Shown: positions 53,148 to 62,092, counted from the stretch's first letter. The stretch: DNA of 64,000 bases from Rhodococcus rhodochrous (GCF_014854695.1 NZ_CP027557.1:2852001-2916000); one strand, 5' to 3'. Program-made: numbers and translations. The notes: generated by a model not told the origin, from the letters alone.

Positions 53148-53195
53148 AACGGCTGCGCCTCCGGCCAGGTTCTGTCGGCGAGGGGCGCAGCCGTT
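53148..53195 (-). terminator. Rho-independent terminator after the cyclase gene
   Basis: On the minus strand AACGGCTGCGCC (53195-53184) pairs with GGCGCAGCCGTT (53159-53148) and is followed by TTTTCGTT. It ends the acyl-CoA dehydrogenase-ligase-cyclase transcript 30 bases past the stop codon. Confidence 0.75.
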
Positions 53196-53226
53196 CGCTC
53201 CGGATTCGGAGGAGTCGAAGACAGCG

Positions 53227-54237
53227 TCAGAAGATGGCGGTCGGATTCACCGGCGTCCCTGCTCCACCGGTGATGTTCAACGGCGATGCGGTGAGGAAGA
53301 ATTCGTAGCGGCCTTCACGGGCGCACTCCGCGGCCAGTTCTTCGAGCCACCAGATCTCGCCGAGGGTGAGTCCGAGATCGCGGATCAGGCGTGCGTGCAG
53401 CGGGTAGACGCCGCCCTCCTCGGCCGGTTCCACCTCGACCGCGACGTTGTCCACGGCCAGTGCGGCGATCTCCTTCTCGTGGATCCACGCGACCGTGTCC
53501 GCGCCCAGGCCCGGTGCGCCGGCACCCCAGAACTCGCTCTTGTCGGTGAGCGAGTAGAACCACGGCACGTGCCCGGTGCGGATGGTGAGGATGTCCCCGG
53601 TGCGCACCTCCACGCCCTGGGCCTGCGCGCAACCGTCCAGTTGTGCGGCGGTGATCGGAACCCCCGGCTCGCAGCGCTCCACTCCGAGATACTTCGGTAG
53701 ATCGAGCAGGACGCCACGGCTGGTCAGCGAGTCCTTGAGATTGCTGATCGCGCACTTCTTCGCCCCGGCCACGCCTTCGACGTTGCCCATCCAGAACCCG
53801 TTGTACATGGCGTCGGAGCTGAAGATATGGGCCAGACCGTCCCATTGGGTGCTGCCCTGCAACGGCATGAAGATGTAGTCGTCGGCGCCCTGGAAACCGG
53901 GAGCGACGCGGCCGAGTTCGGTTCCGACCGTCCAGTCGGCGCCGCTGTAGCCGAAGAAGTGCACCACATTGGGGCGCGTCGGGTGCACGGGGCCGGTGGA
54001 GTCGAGGGGCACGGCGAGGCTGATGGACTTGCCGGATCGGATCAGTCCCGCCGCAGCGCTGACGACGTCGGGGGTGATGAAGTTCGCGGTGCCACGTTGG
54101 TCCTGGTCACCCCAGCGACCCCAGTTGTTCGGGACGTTGTCGTTCGTCAGCCCGATGACCTTGCCGTTCTCGTCGACACTGAACACCGGCGGTGCCCAGG
54201 TCTGGTCGGTGAATGTGCCTTCGGCGGTTCTACCCAT
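53227..54237 (-). CDS. Cyclase-family (kynurenine formamidase-like) hydrolase
   Basis: 336 residues from ATG 54237. GRWGDQDQRGTANFITPDVV and SISLAVPLDSTGP at the N-terminus, then GSTQWDGLAHIFS in place of the usual HxGTHxDxPxH metal motif, and GDILTIRTGH. Members hydrolyse amides or lactones with Mn2+/Zn2+. The altered metal motif is common in this longer subfamily. Together with a BVMO nearby it could open a lactone, an inference from context. It follows the ligase gene by 29 bases. Confidence 0.82.
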   Translation of the reverse strand: MGRTAEGTFTDQTWAPPVFSVDENGKVIGLTNDNVPNNWGRWGDQDQRGTANFITPDVVSAAAGLIRSGKSISLAVPLDSTGPVHPTRPNVVHFFGYSGADWTVGTELGRVAPGFQGADDYIFMPLQGSTQWDGLAHIFSSDAMYNGFWMGNVEGVAGAKKCAISNLKDSLTSRGVLLDLPKYLGVERCEPGVPITAAQLDGCAQAQGVEVRTGDILTIRTGHVPWFYSLTDKSEFWGAGAPGLGADTVAWIHEKEIAALAVDNVAVEVEPAEEGGVYPLHARLIRDLGLTLGEIWWLEELAAECAREGRYEFFLTASPLNITGGAGTPVNPTAIF

Positions 54238-54266
54238 GAGATCGTGTCTCCGTTCGTGAAGCGGGA

Positions 54267-55826
54267 TCAGTTCGCGGACAGGGATTCGCGCAAGCGGAAC
54301 TTCTGGACCTTCCCGGTCGCGGTGCGAGGCAAGGAGTCGGTGACGACCACCGAGGTCGGCTTCTTGTAGGAGGCCATCCGGCTGCGGCAGAACTCGATGA
54401 CGTCCTCCTCCGAGGGAGGATCGTTCGGATCGGTGGGCACGACGATGGCGACCGGGGTCTCCACCCACTTCGGGTGCGGCGCCCCGACGACGGCCACCTC
54501 GGCGACACCTGGGTGCTGATCGATGACCGCCTCGACCTCGGCGCAGTAGATGTTCTCGCCGCCGGAGATGATCATGTCCTTCGCGCGGTCGACGACGAAG
54601 AGGAAGCCGTCCTCGTCCTGCCGCACGAGGTCACCCGAGTGGAACCAGCCATCCCGGAACGCTTCCTCCGTCGCGTCGGGTCTGTTCCAGTAGCCCTGCA
54701 TCACGGTCGGTCCGCGATAGACGATCTCGCCGACGTTGCCCTGCTGCACGTCGTCGCCGTTGCCGTCGACGACGCGGGCCTCGACGTTGACGATGGGTGT
54801 GCCGACCGACCCCATCTTGGGGATGGCGTCCTCACCGCGGAGGATGCAGGTCACCGAACTCATCTCGGTCTGCCCGAACACGTTGAGCGTGGGGATGTTC
54901 GGGAACGTCTCGGCCATCGCCGAGAGCACCGACGGCGGGGCCACGGACGCTCCCCACATGATGCGGCGCAGACTCAGCTTCCGATCGCGCACCCCGGGAA
55001 CGGCACACAGTTCCTTCCACTGCGTGGGAACGAAATAGCAGGACGTGACCTCTTCTTGCTCGAGGGTCTCGATCGTCGAGACGGGATCGAAGTTCCCCGA
55101 GGGGGCGATGATCGAGCGTCCCCCGGCCATGAGATAGATCAGGATGCCGTTGAGCCCACCGATGTGGAACAGCGGCAGACCCGAGTACCACACCTCGCCT
55201 TCGGTCCGAACCTGGTGCTCGATCATCGAATTGACCGTGTTCATCGCAAGATTCAGGTGGCTGAGTACCGCGCCCTTCGGGCGACCCGTGGTCCCGGAGG
55301 TGTACATGATGAAGGCCGGATCGTGGTCGTCGACGACGATGTCCAACGAGGAGTCGTCCGGATCGAGCACCGACTCGTAGTCCAGCGCGGTATCGGACAC
55401 CCGGCTCGCATCACCGCCGGTCACCAGCACGGTCCGCACGAGCCGGGGTGCGAGTTGCGCAGCGAGCGATGTCATCGGCTCGTCGACGACGAGCACTTCG
55501 GCGCCACTGTCGGAGAGGATGTACTCGACCTCGGCGGCGACGAGACGGAAGTTGACCGGCACCACGATCGCCCCGAGTCGCAGGACGGCCAGATAGGATT
55601 CGACGACCTCGAGCCGGTTGTGCATCAGGACAGCGACACGGTCACCTTTCGACACACCACGAGCCTGCAGTGCCCGGGCCAGACGGTTGACCCGTTCGTC
55701 GAGTTGCCGATAGGTGAGGTCACTGTCGCCGAAGCTCAGGGCGATCGTCTCCGGCCGCTGTCGTGCCTGACGGGCGAGCTGTTCACCGTGGGCGAGCGTG
55801 CGGTGCGCCGCGAGGGAATCGATCAT
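54267..55826 (-). CDS. Acyl-CoA ligase (AMP-forming, FadD-like)
   Basis: 519 residues from ATG 55826, one base after the acyl-CoA dehydrogenase stop. ANL motifs: YTSGTTGRPKGAV (A3), FGQTEMSS (A5), GWFHSGDL (A7), and the C-terminal catalytic Lys in LPRTATGKVQKF. It activates a carboxylic acid to its CoA thioester; medium-chain or cyclic acids are likely given the neighbours. Part of a three-gene operon with the dehydrogenase and cyclase. Confidence 0.9.
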   Translation of the reverse strand: MIDSLAAHRTLAHGEQLARQARQRPETIALSFGDSDLTYRQLDERVNRLARALQARGVSKGDRVAVLMHNRLEVVESYLAVLRLGAIVVPVNFRLVAAEVEYILSDSGAEVLVVDEPMTSLAAQLAPRLVRTVLVTGGDASRVSDTALDYESVLDPDDSSLDIVVDDHDPAFIMYTSGTTGRPKGAVLSHLNLAMNTVNSMIEHQVRTEGEVWYSGLPLFHIGGLNGILIYLMAGGRSIIAPSGNFDPVSTIETLEQEEVTSCYFVPTQWKELCAVPGVRDRKLSLRRIMWGASVAPPSVLSAMAETFPNIPTLNVFGQTEMSSVTCILRGEDAIPKMGSVGTPIVNVEARVVDGNGDDVQQGNVGEIVYRGPTVMQGYWNRPDATEEAFRDGWFHSGDLVRQDEDGFLFVVDRAKDMIISGGENIYCAEVEAVIDQHPGVAEVAVVGAPHPKWVETPVAIVVPTDPNDPPSEEDVIEFCRSRMASYKKPTSVVVTDSLPRTATGKVQKFRLRESLSAN

Positions 55827-55827
55827 G

Positions 55828-57078
55828 TCACTTCTTCTTTCCGGTGAATCCGAACAGGTGACCGGCCACCTTGCGGATCTGGATCTCCTCGGCACCCTCG
55901 GTGATCCGATAGCGGCGATGGTGGCGGTAGATGTGCTCGAACGGCAGGTGACGGCTGTATCCCATGCCGCCGTGGACCTGCATGGCCCGGTCGGCGGCAT
56001 CGCACACGAGCCGGTTGGCGCGGTAGTTGCACATCGAGACGCGATCGGAGACCTCCATGTGCGAGCGTGTGTCCAGGTCACGGGCGGTGACGCGGATCAG
56101 CTCGCGCAACATCGCGCCGTCGGTGTGCAGTTCCACCAACGGCCACTGGATGGCCTGGCGGGCCGCGAGAGGCTGGCCGAAGGTCACGCGATCGCGGGCA
56201 AAGGAGACCGCTTCGTCGATGCAGTACTGGGCGGCACCGAGACTCGAGGCGGCCTGGCGGATCCTGTTCTCGTGCACGAAGTTCTGCGCGATCTCCAGTC
56301 CGCGACCTTCCTCGCCGAGGATCGCCGAGTCGGGCACCCGGACGTCGCGCAAGGACACGTCGGCGTGGTCGGTGGGCATGTTGAGCGTCCACCGGAACAG
56401 GTCGACGGATAACCCGGGCGTGTCGACGGGGACGAGGAAGGCGGTGATGCCGCGGGCCTGTCCCGGTTCGCCGCTGGTGCGCGCGAAGACCAGATCATGA
56501 GTGGCGATGTGCATCCCGGTGTTCCACCGCTTGGCGCCGTTGATGATCCAATCGCCACCGGAGCGGACGGCAGTCGTCTCCATCCACGTCGCGTCCGATC
56601 CGTGGTCGGGTTCGGTGAGGCCGAACCCGAGGAAACGCTCGCCGGTGATCAGGGCTTCGGCGAACTCGCTGCGCTGGTCGCCGGTGCCGAACTTCCAGAC
56701 CAGGTGGAAGCTGGGAAAGTTCCCGATGATCGACGATTCGTCCTGCAGGTCGTTGTGCAGCCCCAGGCCGCGGTGCGCGAGGTGCTCGCGTACGACCGCC
56801 ATCTCGAAGTTGCTCGCGTCGGTGCCACCGACCTCGGTGGGCAGGTCGCGGCGGAGGAAACCGGCCTTGTCGGCGCGACGTCGCATCTCCGAGAGCAGTT
56901 CGTGCCATTCGGGGCGGGGGAGGCCGCCGGCTTCGAAGTCGGTGCGCGCCCATTCGCGTCGATGGTCGAAGAAGCGTTCGTTGTCGTTCTCCGCCTGCAG
57001 GGGTGCGATCTCGGTGTCGATGAAGTGGTCGATGTCGTCGAGCAGTTGCTGCATGTCGTTCGGAAGATCGGATCTCAT
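55828..57078 (-). CDS. Acyl-CoA dehydrogenase
   Basis: 416 residues from ATG 57078. FAD/substrate motifs: GFGLTEPDHGSDATWM, FRWTLNMPTDHADVSLRDVRVP, RVTFGQPLAARQAIQWPLVE, and AMQVHGGMGYSRHLPFEHIYRHHRRYRITEGAEEIQIRKVAG. This last part is typical of the ACAD10/11-like group. It introduces a double bond alpha-beta to the CoA thioester. First gene of the operon, divergent from a TetR gene with two operator-like palindromes between. Confidence 0.9.
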   Translation of the reverse strand: MRSDLPNDMQQLLDDIDHFIDTEIAPLQAENDNERFFDHRREWARTDFEAGGLPRPEWHELLSEMRRRADKAGFLRRDLPTEVGGTDASNFEMAVVREHLAHRGLGLHNDLQDESSIIGNFPSFHLVWKFGTGDQRSEFAEALITGERFLGFGLTEPDHGSDATWMETTAVRSGGDWIINGAKRWNTGMHIATHDLVFARTSGEPGQARGITAFLVPVDTPGLSVDLFRWTLNMPTDHADVSLRDVRVPDSAILGEEGRGLEIAQNFVHENRIRQAASSLGAAQYCIDEAVSFARDRVTFGQPLAARQAIQWPLVELHTDGAMLRELIRVTARDLDTRSHMEVSDRVSMCNYRANRLVCDAADRAMQVHGGMGYSRHLPFEHIYRHHRRYRITEGAEEIQIRKVAGHLFGFTGKKK

Positions 57079-57104
57079 GCGTGGTCCTCGAATACGAAGT
57101 CGAA

Positions 57105-57118
57105 TGAACGAATGTTCA
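57105..57118. promoter_or_regulatory. TetR operator candidate 1
   Basis: TGAACGAATGTTCA, an almost perfect 14-base palindrome 27 bases upstream of the acyl-CoA dehydrogenase start. It matches the second element at 57214 at 11 of 14 positions. Confidence 0.6.
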
Positions 57119-57213
57119 GAGTGACCGTAGCCACATCCGGAGTGATTTTCAACGACTTTGCCGCAGATGAGCTTTGCGAAGATTGCCGATTCCGATTGAC
57201 AGTCCAGCGACCG

Positions 57214-57227
57214 TGAGCGATCGTTCA
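57214..57227. promoter_or_regulatory. TetR operator candidate 2
   Basis: TGAGCGATCGTTCA, the partner of the element at 57105, 22 bases before the TetR start codon. The pair flanks the divergent promoters, suggesting autoregulation and joint control of the degradation operon. Confidence 0.6.
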
Positions 57228-57249
57228 TAGTGGAGTAACCAGGAGGAAC

Positions 57250-57891
57250 ATGCCCCGCTCAACCGAGAAGAACCCACCGCGTGCGATGTCCTTCGCCGTG
57301 CGCGGGACCGACGACAAGGTCGCCGCCACGCTGATCACCGCCGCGGTGGCGACGATGGCCGCCAAGGGCTACCACGGCACCTCGGTGCGCGATATCGCCT
57401 CTGAGGCCGGGGTGGCGGTGGGTTCGCTGTACAACTACTTCGGCTCGAAGCAGGAGCTGCTCGCGCTCATCCTCAACCGAGGGCTCGACGCCCTCGTGGA
57501 GGAGACCGAGGAAGCGCTGCTCGCCGCGGGCAGTGATCCCGTGGACCGGCTGCGCGCAATCGTCGGCGTGCATGTAGGGCAGCACACGAAGGCTCCCCGG
57601 GAAAGCCTGCTCGGGAACAGTGAGTTGCGCAGCCTCGAACCGCAGCACTACGCCGTGGTGGTGACCAAGCGTGACGTGCAGCGACGCATGTTCGACCGCG
57701 TCGTCGTCGACGGCGTGGACCGTGGGGTGTTCACGACGAAGACCCCGGTGGACACCGCGCGCTTCATCGTCAGTGCCTGTACCGCTGTCGCCGGGTGGTT
57801 CCATCCCGACGGACCGCTCACCGCGCAGGAGGTCACCGCCCGCTACCAGGACATCGCCCTCGACGCCGTCGGGTACCGAAAGGATCCGTGA
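57250..57891 (+). CDS. TetR-family regulator of the acyl-CoA degradation unit
   Basis: 213 residues with AGGAGGA upstream. HTH: AAVATMAAKGYHGTSVRDIASEAGVAVGSLYNYFGSKQELLALIL. The ligand domain is KstR2/FadR-like in length. The stop overlaps the start of the phosphotransferase gene by one base (TGATG). Probable repressor acting at the two 14-base palindromes, released by an acyl-CoA. Confidence 0.88.
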   Translation: MPRSTEKNPPRAMSFAVRGTDDKVAATLITAAVATMAAKGYHGTSVRDIASEAGVAVGSLYNYFGSKQELLALILNRGLDALVEETEEALLAAGSDPVDRLRAIVGVHVGQHTKAPRESLLGNSELRSLEPQHYAVVVTKRDVQRRMFDRVVVDGVDRGVFTTKTPVDTARFIVSACTAVAGWFHPDGPLTAQEVTARYQDIALDAVGYRKDP

Positions 57892-59249
57892 TGAGCATCG
57901 ACGACCTGCGCGCGGCGCTGACCAGGCACCTCTCCGGACTCGACGGGGTTCGTGGGACGCTCACGGACCTGGCTCGTCTGACCGGCGGCGCGAGTCGCGA
58001 GACCTGGCTCCTCACCGTCACCGACGATGCCGGCGCCGAACGTGAACTGATCCTGCGACGCGACCCTCCCGAAGCCGAGGATCCGGCTCGAATGTCCCGC
58101 GAAGCGACTGTTCTCCGCGAGGCCCACACTGCGGGTGTTCCCGTCCCCGAACTGCTCGATCACAGCGACGGCGACCGGGTCGAGGGCCTCGGCGCGGCGT
58201 ATCTCCTCATGGAGAAGGTCCCCGGCGAAGCGCTCCCGCAGCGCCTGCTCCGCGACGACCGGTACAGCGCGGTGCGCAAGAACCTCTCCTACGCATTGGG
58301 TCGTGCGCTCGCCCGCATCCACCGGATACCGATCGACGCACTGCCCGACTTCCCGGCCGGAGATCAACTCGACGAGCTCTTCGCCCGTTATGTCGAGACG
58401 GGACCACCGCTGCCGAGCCTCGAACTCGCGTTCCGCTGGTTGCACGAGCATCGGTCACCGTCCACGCGCACCACCGTCGTCCACGGCGACTTCCGCAACG
58501 GCAACGTGCTCATCGACGAGTCGGGCATCCGCGCCGTCCTGGACTGGGAGCTGACGCACCTCGGGGATCCGATGGAGGATCTCGGCTGGTTGTGCGTGAA
58601 GACCTGGAGGTTCGGTGCCGTCGAACCCGTCGGAGGTTTCGGATCCCGCGACGAACTGTTCCGCGGCTATGAAGACGAAAGCGGAATTGCGCCGGATCCC
58701 GAGGCGGTGCGGTGGTGGGAGCTCTACGGCACCCTGCGGTGGGCGGTAATGTGCCGGATCCAGGCCAACCGCGCTCTCGTCCACGGCGAGGGAAACGCCC
58801 TCGAACTCCTGGCCATCGGCCGGCGCATCGCCGAATGCGAGCACGATCTCCTGCAGTTGCTGGAACCCGCCGGCGATTTCGACCCGGCCACCATCACTTC
58901 GGACGAGGAGTCCCGGCAGGATCTGTTCGGCATGCCCTCGGCCGCGGAATTGTCGCGGGCGGTCAAGGCTTTCGTCGTCGACCATCCGGCGACCGACGCA
59001 CCGTCTCGCTACCAGGCGCGAGTGGCATCGAAGGTTCTCGACATCGTCGCCCGGGAAGCCGAACACGGTGCGCATCTGCGGGCGCAGCATCGGGCCGCGC
59101 TCGACGCAGTGGGCGTGGCCGACGAAACCGAGTTGGCGCTGGCGCTGCGGGACGGGAAGCGGACGATGGGGGAAGCCTCCGTCGAGAAGGCGGTGCGGCA
59201 AACGGTCGCGGCTCGTCTCATGGTCGCGAACCCCGGGTACGCCGCGTGA
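57891..59249 (+). CDS. ACAD10/11-like aminoglycoside-phosphotransferase-fold kinase
   Basis: 452 residues. APH-fold kinase motifs: LTGGASRETWLL, VVHGDFRNGNVLID (Brenner-type catalytic HxDxxxxN) and VLDWELTHLGDPMEDLGWL. The C-terminal about 120 residues form an extra helical domain. Homologues fused or adjacent to acyl-CoA dehydrogenases phosphorylate hydroxyacyl-CoAs so the dehydrogenase partner can process them. Co-transcribed with the TetR gene and divergent from such a dehydrogenase. Confidence 0.85.
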   Translation: MSIDDLRAALTRHLSGLDGVRGTLTDLARLTGGASRETWLLTVTDDAGAERELILRRDPPEAEDPARMSREATVLREAHTAGVPVPELLDHSDGDRVEGLGAAYLLMEKVPGEALPQRLLRDDRYSAVRKNLSYALGRALARIHRIPIDALPDFPAGDQLDELFARYVETGPPLPSLELAFRWLHEHRSPSTRTTVVHGDFRNGNVLIDESGIRAVLDWELTHLGDPMEDLGWLCVKTWRFGAVEPVGGFGSRDELFRGYEDESGIAPDPEAVRWWELYGTLRWAVMCRIQANRALVHGEGNALELLAIGRRIAECEHDLLQLLEPAGDFDPATITSDEESRQDLFGMPSAAELSRAVKAFVVDHPATDAPSRYQARVASKVLDIVAREAEHGAHLRAQHRAALDAVGVADETELALALRDGKRTMGEASVEKAVRQTVAARLMVANPGYAA

Positions 59250-59295
59250 ACCACTCGTAGTGCTCTCGTCTCGGTGAGACCGGACTCGGTCGGGC

Positions 59296-60024
59296 TCAGT
59301 CCGGATGTGTTTCGTCATCGATGGGCGCCGGCGGTGCGGACGAGCGAGGATGCGACTCGGCGTCGTACTCGATCACCACACAACACCGATCCGGCCGCGG
59401 GTGCAGTTCGGCATGCGCGTCGAGGTGGTCGCTGCCGGCGATCACGCCCTCGATCAGGCGTAAGTTCAATCCGCACACCACATCCAGATGATCTTGGGCG
59501 ACGAGGTGGAAGGGACAGTTGCGTAGGTGGACGTGGCCGTCGCCCTCGGCTCGGGGCAGGTATCCGCAGCCGCGCAGCGCCTCCAGGAGGTCGCCTCCCG
59601 AGTCGGCGACCGCTCGTCGTCCGGCGTCGCGTGCGGCTTCGTTCACCGCCGCTCGTACCGTTCCGTCGGTGTCCTGTTCGACCGCGGAGACGAGCAGCCT
59701 GGCGAGCAGTTCGTAGTCGCGCGGCGGCACACTGACGGTCATTTCCGTCGTCGTCCTCGTGTAGACCTTCGCCGGGCGTCCCGCGCCGGGGCCGCCGCGC
59801 CCGGCAGGTCGCTGGTAGTCGACCGTGACCAGGCCGGCGTCGGCGAGCTTGTCGAGGTGATAGGCCGCGAGGGTCCGGCCGATATCGAGAGCAGCCGCCA
59901 CCTCCTCGCGCGAGACCGGTTCCTCGCTCTCGGCCACGTACTCGAACAACCGGCGCCGCAACGGATCGTCCAGATTGCTCAATGCCGCCAGCGCCGTCGG
60001 TGCGGCAGACCGGGGAGTGGACAT
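59296..60024 (-). CDS. HTH regulator with SufR-like cysteine-rich sensor domain
   Basis: 242 residues. N-terminal winged HTH (DDPLRRRLFEYVAESEEPVSREEVAAALDIGRTLAAYHLDKLADAGLV). The C-terminal domain carries conserved cysteines (RGCGYLP, RNCPFHLVAQDHLDVVCGLN, RCCVV) in the arrangement of SufR-type Fe-S sensing repressors. An Fe-S or redox signal is likely. Divergent from the DoxX-like operon, with AT-rich palindromes between. Confidence 0.8.
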   Translation of the reverse strand: MSTPRSAAPTALAALSNLDDPLRRRLFEYVAESEEPVSREEVAAALDIGRTLAAYHLDKLADAGLVTVDYQRPAGRGGPGAGRPAKVYTRTTTEMTVSVPPRDYELLARLLVSAVEQDTDGTVRAAVNEAARDAGRRAVADSGGDLLEALRGCGYLPRAEGDGHVHLRNCPFHLVAQDHLDVVCGLNLRLIEGVIAGSDHLDAHAELHPRPDRCCVVIEYDAESHPRSSAPPAPIDDETHPD

Positions 60025-60078
60025 GTCCCGACTCTAACACCAAAAAGTATTGACAAATAGGGTCAGTGGAGAGACTCT

Positions 60079-60100
60079 AAAAACATAAACTATTGTTTTT
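60079..60100. promoter_or_regulatory. Operator-like AT-rich palindrome
   Basis: AAAAACATAAACTATTGTTTTT is an imperfect palindrome, 16 bases before the DoxX-like ATG. A second AT-rich element containing AAAAAGTATTGACAA lies at about 60042-60056. They are the only strongly AT-rich patches in this region and probably bind the divergent SufR-like regulator. Confidence 0.55.
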
Positions 60101-60116
60101 ACAAAGGGGGTCCGTG

Positions 60117-60572
60117 ATGACCACTCCCGCAGCTCACTCGTCTTCCACAGCGCCCGGTGCACCTGCACATGGCGACGTGATGCACCGCGCTCGCAGTGAT
60201 CCCGCCTACGGGGCATTCGTGTTGCTACGCATCGGGTTCACCGCGCTCCCGATCGTCATGGGCATCGACAAGTTCACCAACGTGCTCACCTCCTGGCAGG
60301 GCTATCTGGCGCCGTGGATCGTCGATCTCAGTCCCCTCGGCGCGCAGCAGGTGATGCTGGTGGTCGGGGTGATCGAGATCGTCGCCGGTATCGCCGTCGC
60401 GATCAAACCGCGATACGCGGCGTATATCGTCGCCGCTTGGCTCGGAGGAATCGTGATCAACCTGTTGAGCTATCCCGGCTTCTACGATGTCGCCCTGCGA
60501 GACGTCGGACTGCTGCTTGCGGCTCTGACCCTGGCGCGGTTGGCGTCCGTGTACGACCCGCCCTGGCGATGA
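60117..60572 (+). CDS. DoxX-like membrane protein
   Basis: 151 residues from ATG 60117 (GGGGG upstream). Four helices: AFVLLRIGFTALPIVMGIDKF, VMLVVGVIEIVAGIAVAI, YIVAAWLGGIVINLLSY, VGLLLAALTLARLA, as in DoxX/DoxD-type small membrane proteins linked to redox or thiosulfate functions. First gene of a tightly overlapping three-gene operon. Confidence 0.78.
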   Translation: MTTPAAHSSSTAPGAPAHGDVMHRARSDPAYGAFVLLRIGFTALPIVMGIDKFTNVLTSWQGYLAPWIVDLSPLGAQQVMLVVGVIEIVAGIAVAIKPRYAAYIVAAWLGGIVINLLSYPGFYDVALRDVGLLLAALTLARLASVYDPPWR

Positions 60573-61564
60573 CCACCGCCTTCGTCCTCGGTGGTGGCGC
60601 CGGTCTCGGTGCCGTGGAGGTGGGGATGCTCTATGCGCTCACCGAACGAGGCATCCGTCCCGATCTGCTGATCGGGACGTCGGCCGGTGCGCTCAACGCC
60701 GCCTACGTCGCCGGTCGCGGTACCGGCCTCCCGGCTCTGGACGAACTGGCGGCGATCTGGCGGAATCTGCGCCGACAGGACGTCTTCCCCCTCGATCCGG
60801 TACGTCAGCTACTGGCCGTGACCGGACTCCGTTCCTCGCTGTGTTCCGACCGGAACCTGCGGCAGCTCATCGAATCACACCTGCCCTACCGTGATCTCGA
60901 GGACGCGTCGATCCCCGTGCACCTCGTGGCCACCGACCTGCTCACCGGCCGCGAGGTGCTGCTCTCTACGGGTGAGGCCGTCAGTGCCGTGCTCGCCAGT
61001 GCCGCCGTCCCCGGTGTTCTGCCCGCCCTGCAACGCGAGGGTCTGAGTCTCGTCGACGGGGGTATCGCCGACGATGCGGCTCTGTCCCAAGCAGTGGCCC
61101 TCGGCGCGGACGACGTATGGGTGCTGCCCGCCGGCTACGCATGTGCCCTGCCACGTCCTCCGACCACCGCGCTGGCCACCGCGGTGCAGGCTCTGACGCT
61201 GCTCACTCACCAGCGCCTGCTGCTCGAGGTCGCCGACTTCTCCGAACGGGTCGAACTGCACGTACTACCCCCACTGTGTCCGGTGTCCGTGTCGCCGATC
61301 GACTTCAGCCATGCCGGCGAGTTGATCGAGCGGGCCCATCGGGCGACGCAGGCCTGGATTGCCGCCGGGGGAGATCGACGGCCCCACCCCGAACGTATTC
61401 TGTCCCTGCACAATCACCGGCCCCGGCTCGGGGAGCCGGACGCGTCGAGCGGTCGCATTCCCGGCCGCGGTTCCGATCCGACACGGCCGGAAGACGGATA
61501 CACGACAGTTGCGGCATGGGGTCGGGTGTGGCCTTCTCAGGGAAGGGGTACGCGATCGCCATGA
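60569..61564 (+). CDS. Patatin-like phospholipase
   Basis: 331 residues; ATG overlaps the previous stop (ATGA). Oxyanion-hole GGGAGLGAVEVG, nucleophile GTSAG (about 37-41) and catalytic Asp in LVDGGIADD make the Ser-Asp dyad of patatin lipases. No signal peptide. The C-terminal 60 residues are Arg/Pro-rich and probably disordered. Lipid substrate unknown. Confidence 0.87.
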   Translation: MTTAFVLGGGAGLGAVEVGMLYALTERGIRPDLLIGTSAGALNAAYVAGRGTGLPALDELAAIWRNLRRQDVFPLDPVRQLLAVTGLRSSLCSDRNLRQLIESHLPYRDLEDASIPVHLVATDLLTGREVLLSTGEAVSAVLASAAVPGVLPALQREGLSLVDGGIADDAALSQAVALGADDVWVLPAGYACALPRPPTTALATAVQALTLLTHQRLLLEVADFSERVELHVLPPLCPVSVSPIDFSHAGELIERAHRATQAWIAAGGDRRPHPERILSLHNHRPRLGEPDASSGRIPGRGSDPTRPEDGYTTVAAWGRVWPSQGRGTRSP

Positions 61565-62022
61565 GCACAATCACGGAAGCCATCGATGTCGATGTACCGA
61601 TCCGCGTCGCATACAACCAGTGGACACAATTCGAATCGTTTCCTCATTTCATGGAAGGGGTTCGAGAGATCCGGCAACTCGACGACACGCATGTTCATTG
61701 GGTGATCGATATCGCAGGTCAGGTCCGCGAGTTCGATGCCACCATCACCGAGCAACATCCGGACGAGCGGGTGGCGTGGACGTCGGATTCGGGACCCAAC
61801 CACGCGGGAGTGATCACGTTCCATCGTCTCGATGACGAGAAGACCCGAGTGACAGCCCAAATGGACATCGACCCGGAAGGATTCGTCGAGAATGTAGCCG
61901 ACAAACTCGGTGTTCTCGGCAACCGGGTCAAGAACGACATGAGGAAGTTCAAGGAGTTCATCGAGCAGCGCGGACACGAGACCGGTGGGTGGCGCGGGGA
62001 CGTGGACCGACCCACCCCCTGA
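61561..62022 (+). CDS. SRPBCC (polyketide cyclase/dehydrase-like) protein
   Basis: 153 residues; ATG overlaps the patatin stop. ITEAIDVDVPIRVAYNQWTQFESFPHFMEGVREI and the later strands match the YndB/cyclase-dehydrase SRPBCC family, which binds hydrophobic ligands. Last gene of the DoxX-patatin-SRPBCC operon, followed by a strong hairpin. Confidence 0.87.
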   Translation: MSTITEAIDVDVPIRVAYNQWTQFESFPHFMEGVREIRQLDDTHVHWVIDIAGQVREFDATITEQHPDERVAWTSDSGPNHAGVITFHRLDDEKTRVTAQMDIDPEGFVENVADKLGVLGNRVKNDMRKFKEFIEQRGHETGGWRGDVDRPTP

Positions 62023-62092
62023 GGCCCTTCCATCATCGACGTCACCAGTTCCTGCAACGGTACCGGTTCCTCTCACCGTGGAGCTACGACGA

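Noticed and set aside
50185-53700. Open frame of over 1100 codons on the plus strand opposite the BVMO and cyclase genes
   Set aside because: It is the antisense of genes with clear catalytic motifs; the translation is Arg/Val/Asp/Gly-rich without domain patterns, an effect of high GC content.
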